64,000 bases of DNA from Abyssibius alkaniclasticus (lineage in GTDB: Bacteria > Pseudomonadota > Alphaproteobacteria > Rhodobacterales > Rhodobacteraceae), in assembly GCF_020447305.1 (NCBI RefSeq), contig NZ_CP095732.1, positions 2,016,501 to 2,080,500 on the forward strand. Reading direction: 5' to 3'. This document shows positions 50,866 through 59,852 of this stretch, piece after piece; positions within the stretch are counted from its first letter, which is position 1, and each line of letters opens with the position of its first letter. The translations under genes and the position numbers were made by a program. The notes below the pieces were generated by a model, which saw only the letters and a program-made list of their open reading frames with translations, had not been told where the DNA came from and ran no database searches.

Positions 50866-52807
50866 TGAAGCCCTCGAGTTCGACGGCGCAGCAGAGATCC
50901 TGCGCGCCTGGGGAGCGGGCCTCACGCCAGATGCGGACTTGACCGTGTCGGAATGGGCGGACAGGCACCGGATGCTCTCGGGCCGCGCATCGGCCGAGCC
51001 GGGTCGGTATCGCACCGCCCGCACGCCCTACATGTGCGAAATTATGGACCGGCTCTCACCCGGCGATCCGACACAGCGGATCGTGTTCATGAAGGCGGCG
51101 CAGGTCGGCGCGACCGAGGCCGGGAACAACTGGATCGGCTTTGCCATCCACCAGGCGCCGGGGCCGATGCTTGCTGTCCAGCCGACGGTGGAACTGGCGA
51201 AACGAAACTCACGGCAGCGGATCGACCCGCTGATTGATGAAAGCCCGGAATTGCGCGAGCGGGTCAAACCGGCCCGCTCCCGCGACGCGGGCAATACCAT
51301 GCTGTCGAAGGAATTCGCGGGCGGCATCCTGATCATGACCGGGGCGAACTCGGCCGTGGGCCTGCGCTCGACTCCGGCGCGCTACATCTTTCTGGACGAG
51401 GTTGACGCCTATCCGGCCTCCGCTGACGACGAAGGCGATCCGGTCACGTTGGCCGAAGCGCGGTCGCTGACATTTGCCCATCGGCGCAAGGTGTTCCTGG
51501 TCTCGACCCCGACAATCCGGGGACTGAGCAGGATTGAGCGCGAATATGATGCCAGCGACCAGCGGCAGTTTTTCGTGCCATGCCCGCATTGCGGTCACGA
51601 ACAATGGCTGAAGTTCGAGCGGCTGCGTTGGCAAAAGGGGCGGCCGGAGACTGCTGAATATTACTGCGAGGGCTGCGACCAGCCCATCGCAGAGCACCAC
51701 AAGACAGCAATGCTGGAGGCAGGCGAATGGCGCGCGACTGCGACGGCCGCCGATCCTGGCACCGTCGGCTATCACCTCTCGGCGCTCTATTCGCCGATCG
51801 GTTGGCTGAGCTGGGAGCGGATCGTGCGGGCATGGGACGCGGCCCAAGGGTCGGACGAGGCGATCAAGGCGTTTCGCAACACGATCCTCGGCGAGACGTG
51901 GGTCGAAACCGGTGAAGCGCCCGACTGGCAGCGCTTGGCAGACCAGCGCGAGACCTGGAATGCTGGCGCTGTGCCAACAGGCGGTCTGTTCCTGACTGCG
52001 GGAGCGGATGTTCAGAAGGATCGCATCGAAGTCGATGTCTGGGCTTGGGGCCGTGGGCTGGAGAGTTGGCTGATTGATCACATCGTGATCGAGGGCGGGC
52101 CCGGCGACCAGGCGTGCTGGCAGCAGCTGACCAATTTGCTCGGTCAGACATGGGAACATGCCTCAGGTCAACCGATGACGTTGGCACGGCTGGCGATCGA
52201 TACCGGCTACGAGACCAGTGCTGTCTATGCCTGGTCGCGACAGGTCGGATTCGCGCAGGTTGCCCCGGTCAAAGGCGTTGAAGGCTTCAACCGCTCGAGC
52301 CCGGTCACTGGCCCGACTTATGTAGACGCGACCATCGCAGGCAAAAGGCTGCGGCGCGGGGCGCGGCTCTGGACGGTCGCCACGTCGACCTTCAAGACCG
52401 AGACCTATCGCTATTTGCGGCAGGACCGCCCGACGCGGGAGGAAATCGAGGCTGGGCACCTTTGCCCGCCCGGAACGATCCATCTGCCAAACTGGGCGGA
52501 CGGCGAGTGGTTGAAGCAATTCACGGCCGAACAACTGATTACGGTGCGCACCAAACGCGGCTTTGCCCGGCTCGAATGGCAGAAGCTGCGCGAACGCAAT
52601 GAGGCTCTGGATTGTCGGGTATATGCCCGAGCAGCCGCTTGGATATTGGGCGCTGACCGCTGGTCTGATGCGCGGTGGACTGATCTGGAAGCACAGGTCG
52701 GGATCACGGCGGAGGACATGGCTGAGGACGGGGCGGGAAACACCACGCCCGCTTCTCGGCGCGCGGGACCACAGCGGCGAACCGTGCGCTCAAGTTACAT
52801 GAGGTGA
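50813..52807 (+). CDS. Phage terminase large subunit (GpA family)
   Basis: 664 residues. The ATPase part has LTVSEWADRHRMLSGRASAE, FMKAAQVGATEAGNNWIGFA (the Walker A-like loop of lambda GpA), RYIFLDEVDAYP (Walker B) and VFLVSTPTIRG (coupling motif). A zinc-ribbon (CPHCGHEQW and CEGCDQ) occurs in the middle, and the nuclease part includes LFLTAGADVQKDRIEVDVWA. It cuts concatemers and pumps DNA into the head. It is of the lambda GpA group, in agreement with the lambda-like order of the next genes. Confidence 0.95.
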   Translation: MSVPSSTSLPRSNPISGDEALEFDGAAEILRAWGAGLTPDADLTVSEWADRHRMLSGRASAEPGRYRTARTPYMCEIMDRLSPGDPTQRIVFMKAAQVGATEAGNNWIGFAIHQAPGPMLAVQPTVELAKRNSRQRIDPLIDESPELRERVKPARSRDAGNTMLSKEFAGGILIMTGANSAVGLRSTPARYIFLDEVDAYPASADDEGDPVTLAEARSLTFAHRRKVFLVSTPTIRGLSRIEREYDASDQRQFFVPCPHCGHEQWLKFERLRWQKGRPETAEYYCEGCDQPIAEHHKTAMLEAGEWRATATAADPGTVGYHLSALYSPIGWLSWERIVRAWDAAQGSDEAIKAFRNTILGETWVETGEAPDWQRLADQRETWNAGAVPTGGLFLTAGADVQKDRIEVDVWAWGRGLESWLIDHIVIEGGPGDQACWQQLTNLLGQTWEHASGQPMTLARLAIDTGYETSAVYAWSRQVGFAQVAPVKGVEGFNRSSPVTGPTYVDATIAGKRLRRGARLWTVATSTFKTETYRYLRQDRPTREEIEAGHLCPPGTIHLPNWADGEWLKQFTAEQLITVRTKRGFARLEWQKLRERNEALDCRVYARAAAWILGADRWSDARWTDLEAQVGITAEDMAEDGAGNTTPASRRAGPQRRTVRSSYMR

Positions 52808-52845
52808 AGGGGCTGGAAACGCAGGGTCTTGTTGGCCGGGTCGGT

Positions 52846-53739
52846 TCAATGCAGGCAGCATTTCTTGAACTTCTTGCCGCTGCCGCAGGGACAGGGATCG
52901 TTGCGGCCAAGTTTGTCAGGTGTCTTTGTGAGGGCCTCTGTCCAGGGGGCCACGCGCAAGGCGTTGTCAACTTTGCGGGTCTTCTGCTGGATGAGAAACT
53001 CATCGGTATAACAGTGCCATTTCGACAACTCATCGATGGCATTGGTGATCAGGGCTTTCTGGTAACGACGGTTTGCGGGGGAAACACCTTCGTTGAGGGT
53101 GGCCTCCAGATCCTCAAGGAAATGCCCGAAGTCGCAATACTCTTTCGGAATCAGGCCCTGGTCGAAAGCCTCGCGCACGGGCTCGGACATGTCCTCGAGC
53201 CCGAGGGCGGCAATGGCGTCCATCCAGCCAGTCAGGACGTCCGTGGGTATTTTGGGGCAGCGCTGGCGAAAGGTCCGGAAGTAATCCTCAATCACGTGGC
53301 TTTGAGCGGGGTGCAGTTGCGCGATCAAGACGAGGGCGCTCATCAGCGATGACCGCGCGAATTCGTCAGACTTCCTGTCCTCGATCGCGTCGAACACGGG
53401 CTGCAGGTCACCGTCGAATGTTCCGGCGATGACGCGAAAGCTCGTTTCGGTGACAGCGTCCCCGAGGAGATGGTCGATGACCTTGGTTGGACGACGGAGC
53501 ATCTGAACCAAAGGGCGATAGGCACGAGGATCCTGCCATTCGCCCAGCATGTGGAAGATCGGAATAAAAGCCATCAGATCAGCGTCTTTCATCGCCGGGA
53601 TACGCTGATGTGCGAGGCGGGTTACGAGATCGATGAAGACTGGCGCCATTTCTTCGCGCCGGGTGCCTGCTTCGGCCATGGCGGTTTTCGGAAAAATGTC
53701 GTCGCGCGCGAGATCGCGCATGATTTCGGTCGGGGTCAT
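52846..53739 (-). CDS. DUF1186 / SEC-C motif protein, reverse-oriented cargo
   Basis: 297 residues. The end [20 protein letters not shown] is the SEC-C zinc-binding motif of SecA-like proteins, and the rest ([40 protein letters not shown]) fits DUF1186, a helical-repeat-like region. It lies in the terminase–gpW gap in reverse orientation, with its own probable promoter. Such 'moron' genes are usually added cargo, expressed in the lysogen. A protein-stability or defence role is possible; none is proved. Confidence 0.82.
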   Translation of the reverse strand: MTPTEIMRDLARDDIFPKTAMAEAGTRREEMAPVFIDLVTRLAHQRIPAMKDADLMAFIPIFHMLGEWQDPRAYRPLVQMLRRPTKVIDHLLGDAVTETSFRVIAGTFDGDLQPVFDAIEDRKSDEFARSSLMSALVLIAQLHPAQSHVIEDYFRTFRQRCPKIPTDVLTGWMDAIAALGLEDMSEPVREAFDQGLIPKEYCDFGHFLEDLEATLNEGVSPANRRYQKALITNAIDELSKWHCYTDEFLIQQKTRKVDNALRVAPWTEALTKTPDKLGRNDPCPCGSGKKFKKCCLH

Positions 53740-53804
53740 GGTTTTGCCCTCACTCGGGATTCGGTTGGCTCAATGAAACATATTCCCAAGTCAGGTCAAT
53801 TCAG

Positions 53805-54020
53805 ATGCCGACATTGACGGAACTCCGTGCCCGCCGCGAGACCCTGGCTGTTCAGCGTTCCTCTGGCGTGGCGCGCGTCAGCTACGACGGAAAGACGGTG
53901 GATTATCGCAGCGTTGCAGAAATCGACCGGGCGATCGAGGCGCTCGACCGCGAGATCGCGGCTGCTGAAGGACGGCGGATCGTTCGGCAGGTGCGTGTCA
54001 CGACGACGAAGGGTCTTTGA
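53805..54020 (+). CDS. gpW-like head–tail joining protein
   Basis: 71 residues: LTELRARRETLAVQRSSGVA, SYDGKTVDYRSVAEIDRAIE, ALDREIAAAEGRRI. The helix–beta hairpin–helix pattern and length match lambda gpW, which stabilises DNA in the filled head and provides the site for gpFII. It lies between the terminase and portal genes as in lambda, apart from the reverse-oriented cargo gene. Confidence 0.8.
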   Translation: MPTLTELRARRETLAVQRSSGVARVSYDGKTVDYRSVAEIDRAIEALDREIAAAEGRRIVRQVRVTTTKGL

Positions 54021-54023
54021 TCC

Positions 54024-55547
54024 ATGGGCCTGTTTGATCGTTTTCGCCGCCCATCCTCGGGCGGCCCGGCAGCCGTGTCAGCGCGCCTCGAAGGCGCTCT
54101 GGCAAGGCGGCGCTTGCGGGGCTGGAACCCGCCGCTAGAGAACATCAATTCGCTGGTCGCCTCGGGCGGCCCCCGCCTGCTGGCGCGGTCGCGCGAGTTA
54201 GTCGTCACCAACGGCTATGCCGCCAATGCCTGCGAGGCATTTGCGTCGAACATGATCGGCGATGGGATCAAGCCGTCGTCGCTGATCGCAGATGCGGCGT
54301 TGCGTGACGTTGTTCAGCAGCTGTGGCTTGCATGGACCGACGAGGCTGACGTCGACGGTCTGACGGACTTCTACGGTCTGCAGGCCATGGTGGCGCGCGA
54401 GATGTTCGTGGCGGGCGAATGCTTTGTGCGTCTGCGCCCCCGCCGCGCCGAGGACAGCCTTCTCATACCGCTGCAACTGCAGCTGCTGCAGTCTGAGATG
54501 CTGCCGTTCGAGAAGACCGAGACGGCGGCAAATGGTAATCGCATCCGCTGCGGGATTGAATTTGACGGCATCGGCCGCCGCGTGGCCTATCACTTCCGCC
54601 GCCGCCATCCGGGCGACAGCACCGATCAGGGAGCGGTGATCCCGGAAACGGTGCGCGTGCCCGCCGAGGATGTTCTGCACATCTACCGCCCCATTGATGC
54701 GGGCCAGATCCGGGGCTTGCCTCATGTGGCTCCGGCCATGGTGCGGCTGTTTCTGCTGGACCAGTACGACGACGCCGAGCTGGACCGGAAGAAAACTGCA
54801 GCGATGTTCGCTGGGTTCATCACCAAGATCGCGCCGGAAGACCCGATGATGGGCGAGTCCGAAGCCGATCTCGATGGGGCGGCGCTGGCCAGCCTCGAGC
54901 CGGGCACGATGCAGGTGCTGCTGCCGGGCGAGGATGTGAAGTTCTCCAGTCCTGCAGATGTTGGGGGCGGCTATGAGGCGTTTCAATATCGGACGCTCTT
55001 GTCGGTATCAGCCTCACTGGGGCTTCCGTATCACCTCGTAACCGGGGATGTGCGCCAGGCCAATTATTCGAGCCTGCGGGCAGAGCTGGTCGAGTTCCGG
55101 CGACGCATCGGCCAGCTGCAGCATGGGGTGATGGCGCACCAGCTGTGTCGGCCGATCTGGCGGCGCTGGCTTGAGACGGCCGTGTTGTCGGGGGCGCTGG
55201 ATATCGGCAATCCTGCCGTCGCGCGGCCGGTGCAATGGATCCCGCCACGCTGGGATTGGGTCGACCCTCTTAAGGACATCCAGGCGCAAGTGCTGGCGAT
55301 GGAGGCGGGCATTACCTCGCGCCGCAAGGTGGTCGAGGCCACAGGCTATGACGTCGAGGAAGTCGACCGAGAGAATGCGGCGGATGCCAAACGCGTTGCT
55401 GATCTGGGGCTGAGCTATCGTGCGAGCCCCGGCGAAACACAGGGGGCGCGGGCAACACCCGCCGCGCGGCCTGATCCTGGAGATGGCACAGGCGAAGACA
55501 TGGGCGACGGATCCGCCTCCACCGATCCCGCCACCGAACAGGAGTGA
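54024..55547 (+). CDS. Phage portal protein (lambda gpB family)
   Basis: 507 residues. The lambda-type portal landmarks are LEGALARRRLRGWNPPLENI, TNGYAANACEAFASNMIGDG, YHFRRRHPGDSTDQ, VLHIYRPIDAGQIRGLPHVA, and LGLPYHLVTGDVRQANYSS. The dodecameric portal is the DNA channel in the head vertex. The gene begins 4 bases after gpW and is followed by the ClpP-type protease gene, in the lambda order. Confidence 0.95.
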   Translation: MGLFDRFRRPSSGGPAAVSARLEGALARRRLRGWNPPLENINSLVASGGPRLLARSRELVVTNGYAANACEAFASNMIGDGIKPSSLIADAALRDVVQQLWLAWTDEADVDGLTDFYGLQAMVAREMFVAGECFVRLRPRRAEDSLLIPLQLQLLQSEMLPFEKTETAANGNRIRCGIEFDGIGRRVAYHFRRRHPGDSTDQGAVIPETVRVPAEDVLHIYRPIDAGQIRGLPHVAPAMVRLFLLDQYDDAELDRKKTAAMFAGFITKIAPEDPMMGESEADLDGAALASLEPGTMQVLLPGEDVKFSSPADVGGGYEAFQYRTLLSVSASLGLPYHLVTGDVRQANYSSLRAELVEFRRRIGQLQHGVMAHQLCRPIWRRWLETAVLSGALDIGNPAVARPVQWIPPRWDWVDPLKDIQAQVLAMEAGITSRRKVVEATGYDVEEVDRENAADAKRVADLGLSYRASPGETQGARATPAARPDPGDGTGEDMGDGSASTDPATEQE

Positions 55548-55551
55548 CAAT

Positions 55552-56625
55552 ATGACAAGCTGGTATGCGATCCGCGCCCGGGGAACAGGTGCGGAAGTGG
55601 CGATCTATGACGAAATTGGCGCCTTTGGGGTTTCGGCGAAGGGGTTCCTTGCCGAACTCGGCTCACTGCCCGACGGGACGCCGGTCGATCTGCGGCTGAA
55701 CAGCCCGGGCGGGTCAGTCTTCGATGCGGTGGCGATCTACAATGCGCTGAAGCGGCACGCGGGCACGGTCACGGTCTGGATCGACGGTATTGCCGCCTCT
55801 GCCGCGTCCTATGTCGCGATGGCAGGTGACGAGATCGTCATGCCGGAAAACGCGTTCCTGATGATCCACGACCCGTCGGGGTTGGCAATGGGCACGGCGG
55901 GCGACATGCGCGCAATGGCCGAGGCGCTCGACAAGATCGCGGGCAGCCTCGTCCGGGGATATGCCGCCAAATCCGGCAAACCAGATGACGAGATCGCAGC
56001 GCTGATGGCGGCTGAGACCTGGTTCGATGCGGGTGATGCGGTGGCGGCGGGCTTCGCGGACCGGCTGGCGGACCCTGTGAGGATCGCCGCGCGCTTCGAC
56101 ATCGGCCGGTTCCGCAACGCGCCGCCCGACCTTGTCAAGGCAGTGGCTGTGGCAGAGCCGGAAGGCGTTCCGGCCGAAGGCAATCCAGAGACAGGCATCA
56201 ACACGCACCAAGAAATCGACAATACCGTGGATGGCGATGTCGAACCTGCCGACGGCACCGTCGAGAGGGGCAGCGACGAAGCGCCTGTCGAGCCGGAAGG
56301 GCATGGTGTCACCGACGACATGCCCAGCCCTTCGGATCCGGCCCCGGCTCCGGGTGTCGCACCGCCCGATCCCGCCGCGATCCGCGCCGAGGCGATCACC
56401 CATGCTCGCGCTGTCGTCGATCTCTGTCGCCTTGCAGGCCAGCCGCAGATGGCAGGGCGCTTCCTCGAACGGGACGCCAGTCTCGACGACGTTCGCATGG
56501 CCCTTCTGGCTTTGAGGTCCGAGGCCGAACCCGAAATCACGGCCCATCACGCACAACCGGGCCGCAGCACGACAGCCCGCCCATGGGGCGAGATCGTCGC
56601 ACGTACCTTCAAACTGAAAGGATAA
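55552..56625 (+). CDS. ClpP-type head maturation protease
   Basis: About 357 residues from ATG 55552. The ClpP-like fold has LRLNSPGGSVFDAVAIYNAL, WIDGIAASAASYVAMAGDEI with the nucleophile Ser in the SAAS context, and FLMIHDPSGLAMGTAGDMRA with the catalytic His. A C-terminal extension of about 150 residues (acidic, Pro/Ala-rich, then LDDVRMALLALRSEAEP) probably acts as scaffold, as lambda gpC/Nu3 does. It processes the head during maturation. Confidence 0.93.
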   Translation: MTSWYAIRARGTGAEVAIYDEIGAFGVSAKGFLAELGSLPDGTPVDLRLNSPGGSVFDAVAIYNALKRHAGTVTVWIDGIAASAASYVAMAGDEIVMPENAFLMIHDPSGLAMGTAGDMRAMAEALDKIAGSLVRGYAAKSGKPDDEIAALMAAETWFDAGDAVAAGFADRLADPVRIAARFDIGRFRNAPPDLVKAVAVAEPEGVPAEGNPETGINTHQEIDNTVDGDVEPADGTVERGSDEAPVEPEGHGVTDDMPSPSDPAPAPGVAPPDPAAIRAEAITHARAVVDLCRLAGQPQMAGRFLERDASLDDVRMALLALRSEAEPEITAHHAQPGRSTTARPWGEIVARTFKLKG

Positions 56626-56628
56626 CAA

Positions 56629-57006
56629 ATGACCACGCTCACGGAGACCACGCATCCCGGAGGCTTCCTCGTCTGGGAAGCCTTCCGCGACTACACCCGC
56701 GAAGCCATCACCGTCGCCACAGGAACAGCGTTTGCCACGCTCGATCCGTGCACCGTGCTGGGCAAGATCACCGCGTCTGGCAAATACACCGCCCATGATC
56801 CCGCCGCCGTCGACGGTACCGAAACCGCCGTGGCGGTGCTCTGGGGCAAGGCTGACGCCACAGGCGGCGATGTGCCCGCCGTTGCGCTGGTTCGCGGCCC
56901 CGCCGTCGTCAATCGCAACGATCTTGTCTTTGTCGGCACCCCCAGCGAGGGCGAGATCACCGCCGCCCATGCCGCGCTGCTGGCGGTCGGCATCCTCGTC
57001 CGCTGA
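56629..57006 (+). CDS. Head decoration protein (lambda gpD-like)
   Basis: 125 residues. LTETTHPGGFLVWEAFRDYT, TAFATLDPCTVLGKITASGK, YTAHDPAAVDGTETAVAVLW and NRNDLVFVGTPSEGEITAAH follow the small trimeric decoration protein pattern. It would bind the capsid exterior after expansion and stabilise the head. It lies between the protease and capsid genes, the expected place. Confidence 0.88.
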   Translation: MTTLTETTHPGGFLVWEAFRDYTREAITVATGTAFATLDPCTVLGKITASGKYTAHDPAAVDGTETAVAVLWGKADATGGDVPAVALVRGPAVVNRNDLVFVGTPSEGEITAAHAALLAVGILVR

Positions 57007-57031
57007 TCAAACCCTCAAAGGAGGCATTCCC

Positions 57032-58045
57032 ATGACCACCATGGATATCTTCGAAGGCGATGCCTTCACCATCATCGAACTCACCCGCGCGCTGGAAAAC
57101 ATCCCCTTCAAGCCCGCGATCCTGTCGGGCGCCAGCCTGTTCTTGCCGCGCGGCGTGCGCTCGCGCACGGTCGTGATCGAGAGCCGGGACGGGACGCTGT
57201 CGCTGATCCCGTTCTCTGAACGCGGCTCGGCGGCCGAGCAACAGGTTCCCGAGCGTCGCGACATGCGCGCCTTTGTGTGCCGCCAGTTCAAGAAACAGGA
57301 CGTACTCTGGGCGTCCGAAATCCAAGGCATTCGCGACTTCGGATCGGAAAGCGCTACCCAGCAGGTGCAAAGCGAGGTTGCCCGCAAGCTCGCCCGTCTG
57401 CGCCAGGATGCGGAGGCGACGTTCGAATATCACCTGCTGAACGGCATTCAGGGGATCGTGAAAGACCCGAAGGACAGCGCCACGGTGATCAACTACTTCA
57501 CCGAGTTTGGTATCACGCCCGCCACCGAGATCGATTTCGATCTCGACAATGCGACCCCGGGCTCTGGCGCGCTACGCAAACGCTGCCAGGCGCTGATCGA
57601 AAGCGTCGAAGACAGCATGGGCGGGCTCGCCGCCGGGGCCGTGCAGGTCCGCGCCGAATGCGGCTCGGCCTTTTTCGCTGATCTCATCGCCCACAAGGAG
57701 GTGCGCGAGACCTATCTCAACACGGCCGCCGCTGCCGATCTTCGCGGCCGGGTTGCCGACGAGGTCAGCTTTGGCGGTATTACCTTCCGCCGTTACCGGG
57801 GTGGGGCGGGCTTCGGTGTGCCGACCGACAAGGCCTTCTTCTATCCCGAGGGGATCGAGGGGCTGTTCGAGATCTACCACGCCCCCGCCGACACCTTCGA
57901 GACGGTCAACACCTTGGGCCTGCCGCTCTACGCCCGCACGATCCCCGATAGGGACCGTGACGAATGGGTACGCCTCGAGATCGAGAGCAATCCACTGCCG
58001 ATCTGCACCCGGCCTCAGGTTTTGCGCTCGGCACGGCGGACGTGA
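57032..58045 (+). CDS. Major capsid protein (gpE family)
   Basis: About 337 residues from ATG 57032 (AAAGGAGG upstream). Landmarks include FEGDAFTIIELTRALENIPF, RSRTVVIESRDGTLSLIPFS, FGITPATEIDFDLDNATPGS, and the C-terminal YPEGIEGLFEIYHAPADTFE. This is the HK97-fold major capsid protein in the lambda gpE group. An upstream in-frame start would place it in the decoration gene and is unlikely. Hundreds of copies build the head shell. Confidence 0.94.
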   Translation: MTTMDIFEGDAFTIIELTRALENIPFKPAILSGASLFLPRGVRSRTVVIESRDGTLSLIPFSERGSAAEQQVPERRDMRAFVCRQFKKQDVLWASEIQGIRDFGSESATQQVQSEVARKLARLRQDAEATFEYHLLNGIQGIVKDPKDSATVINYFTEFGITPATEIDFDLDNATPGSGALRKRCQALIESVEDSMGGLAAGAVQVRAECGSAFFADLIAHKEVRETYLNTAAAADLRGRVADEVSFGGITFRRYRGGAGFGVPTDKAFFYPEGIEGLFEIYHAPADTFETVNTLGLPLYARTIPDRDRDEWVRLEIESNPLPICTRPQVLRSARRT

Positions 58046-58049
58046 GGGA

Positions 58050-58895
58050 TCAGAGGGTAACCTCGTATCGGGCCCGCAATGCCTTGAGATGCCGCGCCAA
58101 CCACTCTGCTGGCCCGGCATCATCCCAAGCACGCCACAGTTCAGGATAACTCATGGCCCGAAACCCTGGCGTCGATCCGGCCACACGTTCTGCGAAGGCG
58201 GCTATCTCTTGCCTGTGGGCCCTAAACTCAGGACTGGCATCCGGGTTTGCGGGTTCCCAATAGAGGTAAAGCAGGGTCACAGGGTGTTCCCGAAAGGTGC
58301 GCGCCAGCCCAAATGCATGCTTGATCAATTGCGCTGCGTCCAGCCAGACGTAACTGTCAGGCGCATCGATCAGGCGCAGCATCTCATGGAAATATCCTTG
58401 TTCTCGCCGATCATCGCGGATCTGTTCGGCATAGGCGGGGGAGAATGAGGCTCGGTGCCTTGCGAGATACTCGCTCAACTTGGACTCGACTCCGACAACA
58501 CCTTTCGGACCCGACAGAACGACATCGAGGTTGGGGGCGCGACCGCCACGAAGGCCGGTTGGGCACTTGCGCTCGAACTGCAGCGCCGCGAAGGGGCCGC
58601 AGCTCGGCAGAGCCAGATCGACAATCCGGGTCCGAAACGGTGCAAAACAATTGACCGCGAGCCCCGAGGATGAATGCGCGGCGCGGAACTTGGTTTGCAG
58701 TTCGTTGCCATCCCCGGCCTGCAGGTCAACCTCGAAATCCTCGGTCGCGACAAGCGGCAGAAGCGTATCGCAAAAATCGGGGGCATAGCCTTTGTCGTCG
58801 ATCAGGATGTCGGGCCGCTGGCGCGCAAATGCTGTCCTTAGGGCAACAAGCGCCCGCCTTCGAACTGGGCTGTTTGAAGATAAATTCTGTTTCAT
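58050..58895 (-). CDS. PD-(D/E)XK nuclease-like cargo protein (reverse orientation)
   Basis: About 281 residues from ATG 58895 (58913 also possible). In the middle PNLDVVLSGPKGVVGVESKL contains a D...E-x-K pattern of restriction-type nucleases, resembling the group annotated as PGN_0703-type putative restriction endonucleases. The later part (SYVWLDAAQLIKHAFGLART, HPVTLLYLYWEP) matches that group as well. It lies in reverse between capsid and head–tail genes, 17 bases from the next gene's start, so it is an added moron. A defence role against competing phages is plausible but unproved. Confidence 0.7.
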   Translation of the reverse strand: MKQNLSSNSPVRRRALVALRTAFARQRPDILIDDKGYAPDFCDTLLPLVATEDFEVDLQAGDGNELQTKFRAAHSSSGLAVNCFAPFRTRIVDLALPSCGPFAALQFERKCPTGLRGGRAPNLDVVLSGPKGVVGVESKLSEYLARHRASFSPAYAEQIRDDRREQGYFHEMLRLIDAPDSYVWLDAAQLIKHAFGLARTFREHPVTLLYLYWEPANPDASPEFRAHRQEIAAFAERVAGSTPGFRAMSYPELWRAWDDAGPAEWLARHLKALRARYEVTL

Positions 58896-58911
58896 AGGGG
58901 CAGTATAGGTC

Positions 58912-59226
58912 ATGACCAGCGCATTTGCATCCGCAATGGAAATACTGTTTACCGATCCAAACATCGGTAGGGAAGGGATATATATCGCCGACGGCGGCAC
59001 GCCCATGCTGGTGCGCATCGTCTCGCGGCAGGCTGATGCGATCACCGACTTCGGCGACGCACGGCTTTGGTCGGAAACGACCCGGATCGATCTGCGTGTC
59101 GCTGAGGTTCCAGCTCCGCGCCCCGGAGACCGCATCGAGATCGACGGCGACGCCTTCCTCATTCAGGGCGAGCCTGTTCGCGATCGCGAGCGGCTGGTCT
59201 GGACCGTGGATCTGCGCCCTGCATGA
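58912..59226 (+). CDS. Head–tail connector protein (gpFII-like position)
   Basis: 104 residues: FASAMEILFTDPNIGREGIY, LVRIVSRQADAITDFGDARL, RIDLRVAEVPAPRPGDRIEI. It has a beta-rich fold and the length of connectors that close the head neck. The order capsid–connector–tail and its overlap with the next gene (ATGA at 59223) identify it. Specific family not confirmed by motif. Confidence 0.75.
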   Translation: MTSAFASAMEILFTDPNIGREGIYIADGGTPMLVRIVSRQADAITDFGDARLWSETTRIDLRVAEVPAPRPGDRIEIDGDAFLIQGEPVRDRERLVWTVDLRPA

Positions 59227-59852
59227 AGCTCAAACTCGACATCGATCCGGACATCGTCGCCATGATGGCAACGGAAGTGGCTGCGGGCGAACGCGCGGTA
59301 ACCGCCGCTATGCGCGAGGCCGGGACCGGACTGAAATCTGCGTGGCGGTTGCAGATCACCGGCGCGGGGCTTGGGCGAAGGCTCGCAAATTCGATCCGCA
59401 ACCAGAACTTCCCGAGGTCGGGCGAGAGCCTCGACGCGGCCGCGCTGGTCTGGTCGAAGGCCCCGGTTATTGTCGGGGCACATGACACTGGCCCCCTGAT
59501 CCGATCGAAGGACGGCTTCTGGTTGGCAATCCCGCTACCCGCTGCAGGCAAATCCACACGCGGCGGCCGGATCAGCCCCGGAGAATGGGAGCGGCGGCGT
59601 GGTCTGCGATTGCGGTTTGTCTATCGCCGGACGGGTCCGAGCTTGCTTGTCGCCGAAGGGAGACTGAACACGAAGGGTCAGGCTGTGGTGTCCCGCTCGA
59701 AGACCGGGCGTGGCAAAGTCACCGCACCGATCTTCTTGTTGGTGCCGCAGGTGAAGCTGCCAAAGCGGCTGAACCTCGACCGGGACGCAGAGCGTGCGCT
59801 CGATAGTGTTCCGGGGTTGATAGTGGCGAAGTGGGTCGCGGTGCGATTATGA
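59223..59852 (+). CDS. DUF6441-like phage tail-completion protein
   Basis: 209 residues. GLKSAWRLQITGAGLGRRLA, SLDAAALVWSKAPVIVGAHD, GRISPGEWERRRGLRLRFVY and VTAPIFLLVPQVKLPKRLNL match DUF6441, a family of head–tail/tail-completion proteins of Rhodobacterales siphoviruses. It overlaps the connector gene upstream and ends 6 bases inside the reverse-oriented caspase-like gene. Confidence 0.82.
   Translation: MKLKLDIDPDIVAMMATEVAAGERAVTAAMREAGTGLKSAWRLQITGAGLGRRLANSIRNQNFPRSGESLDAAALVWSKAPVIVGAHDTGPLIRSKDGFWLAIPLPAAGKSTRGGRISPGEWERRRGLRLRFVYRRTGPSLLVAEGRLNTKGQAVVSRSKTGRGKVTAPIFLLVPQVKLPKRLNLDRDAERALDSVPGLIVAKWVAVRL

Noticed and set aside
55714-56970. 418-codon minus-strand open frame across the ClpP-type protease and decoration genes
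   Set aside because: Shadow of clearly assigned structural genes on the plus strand.
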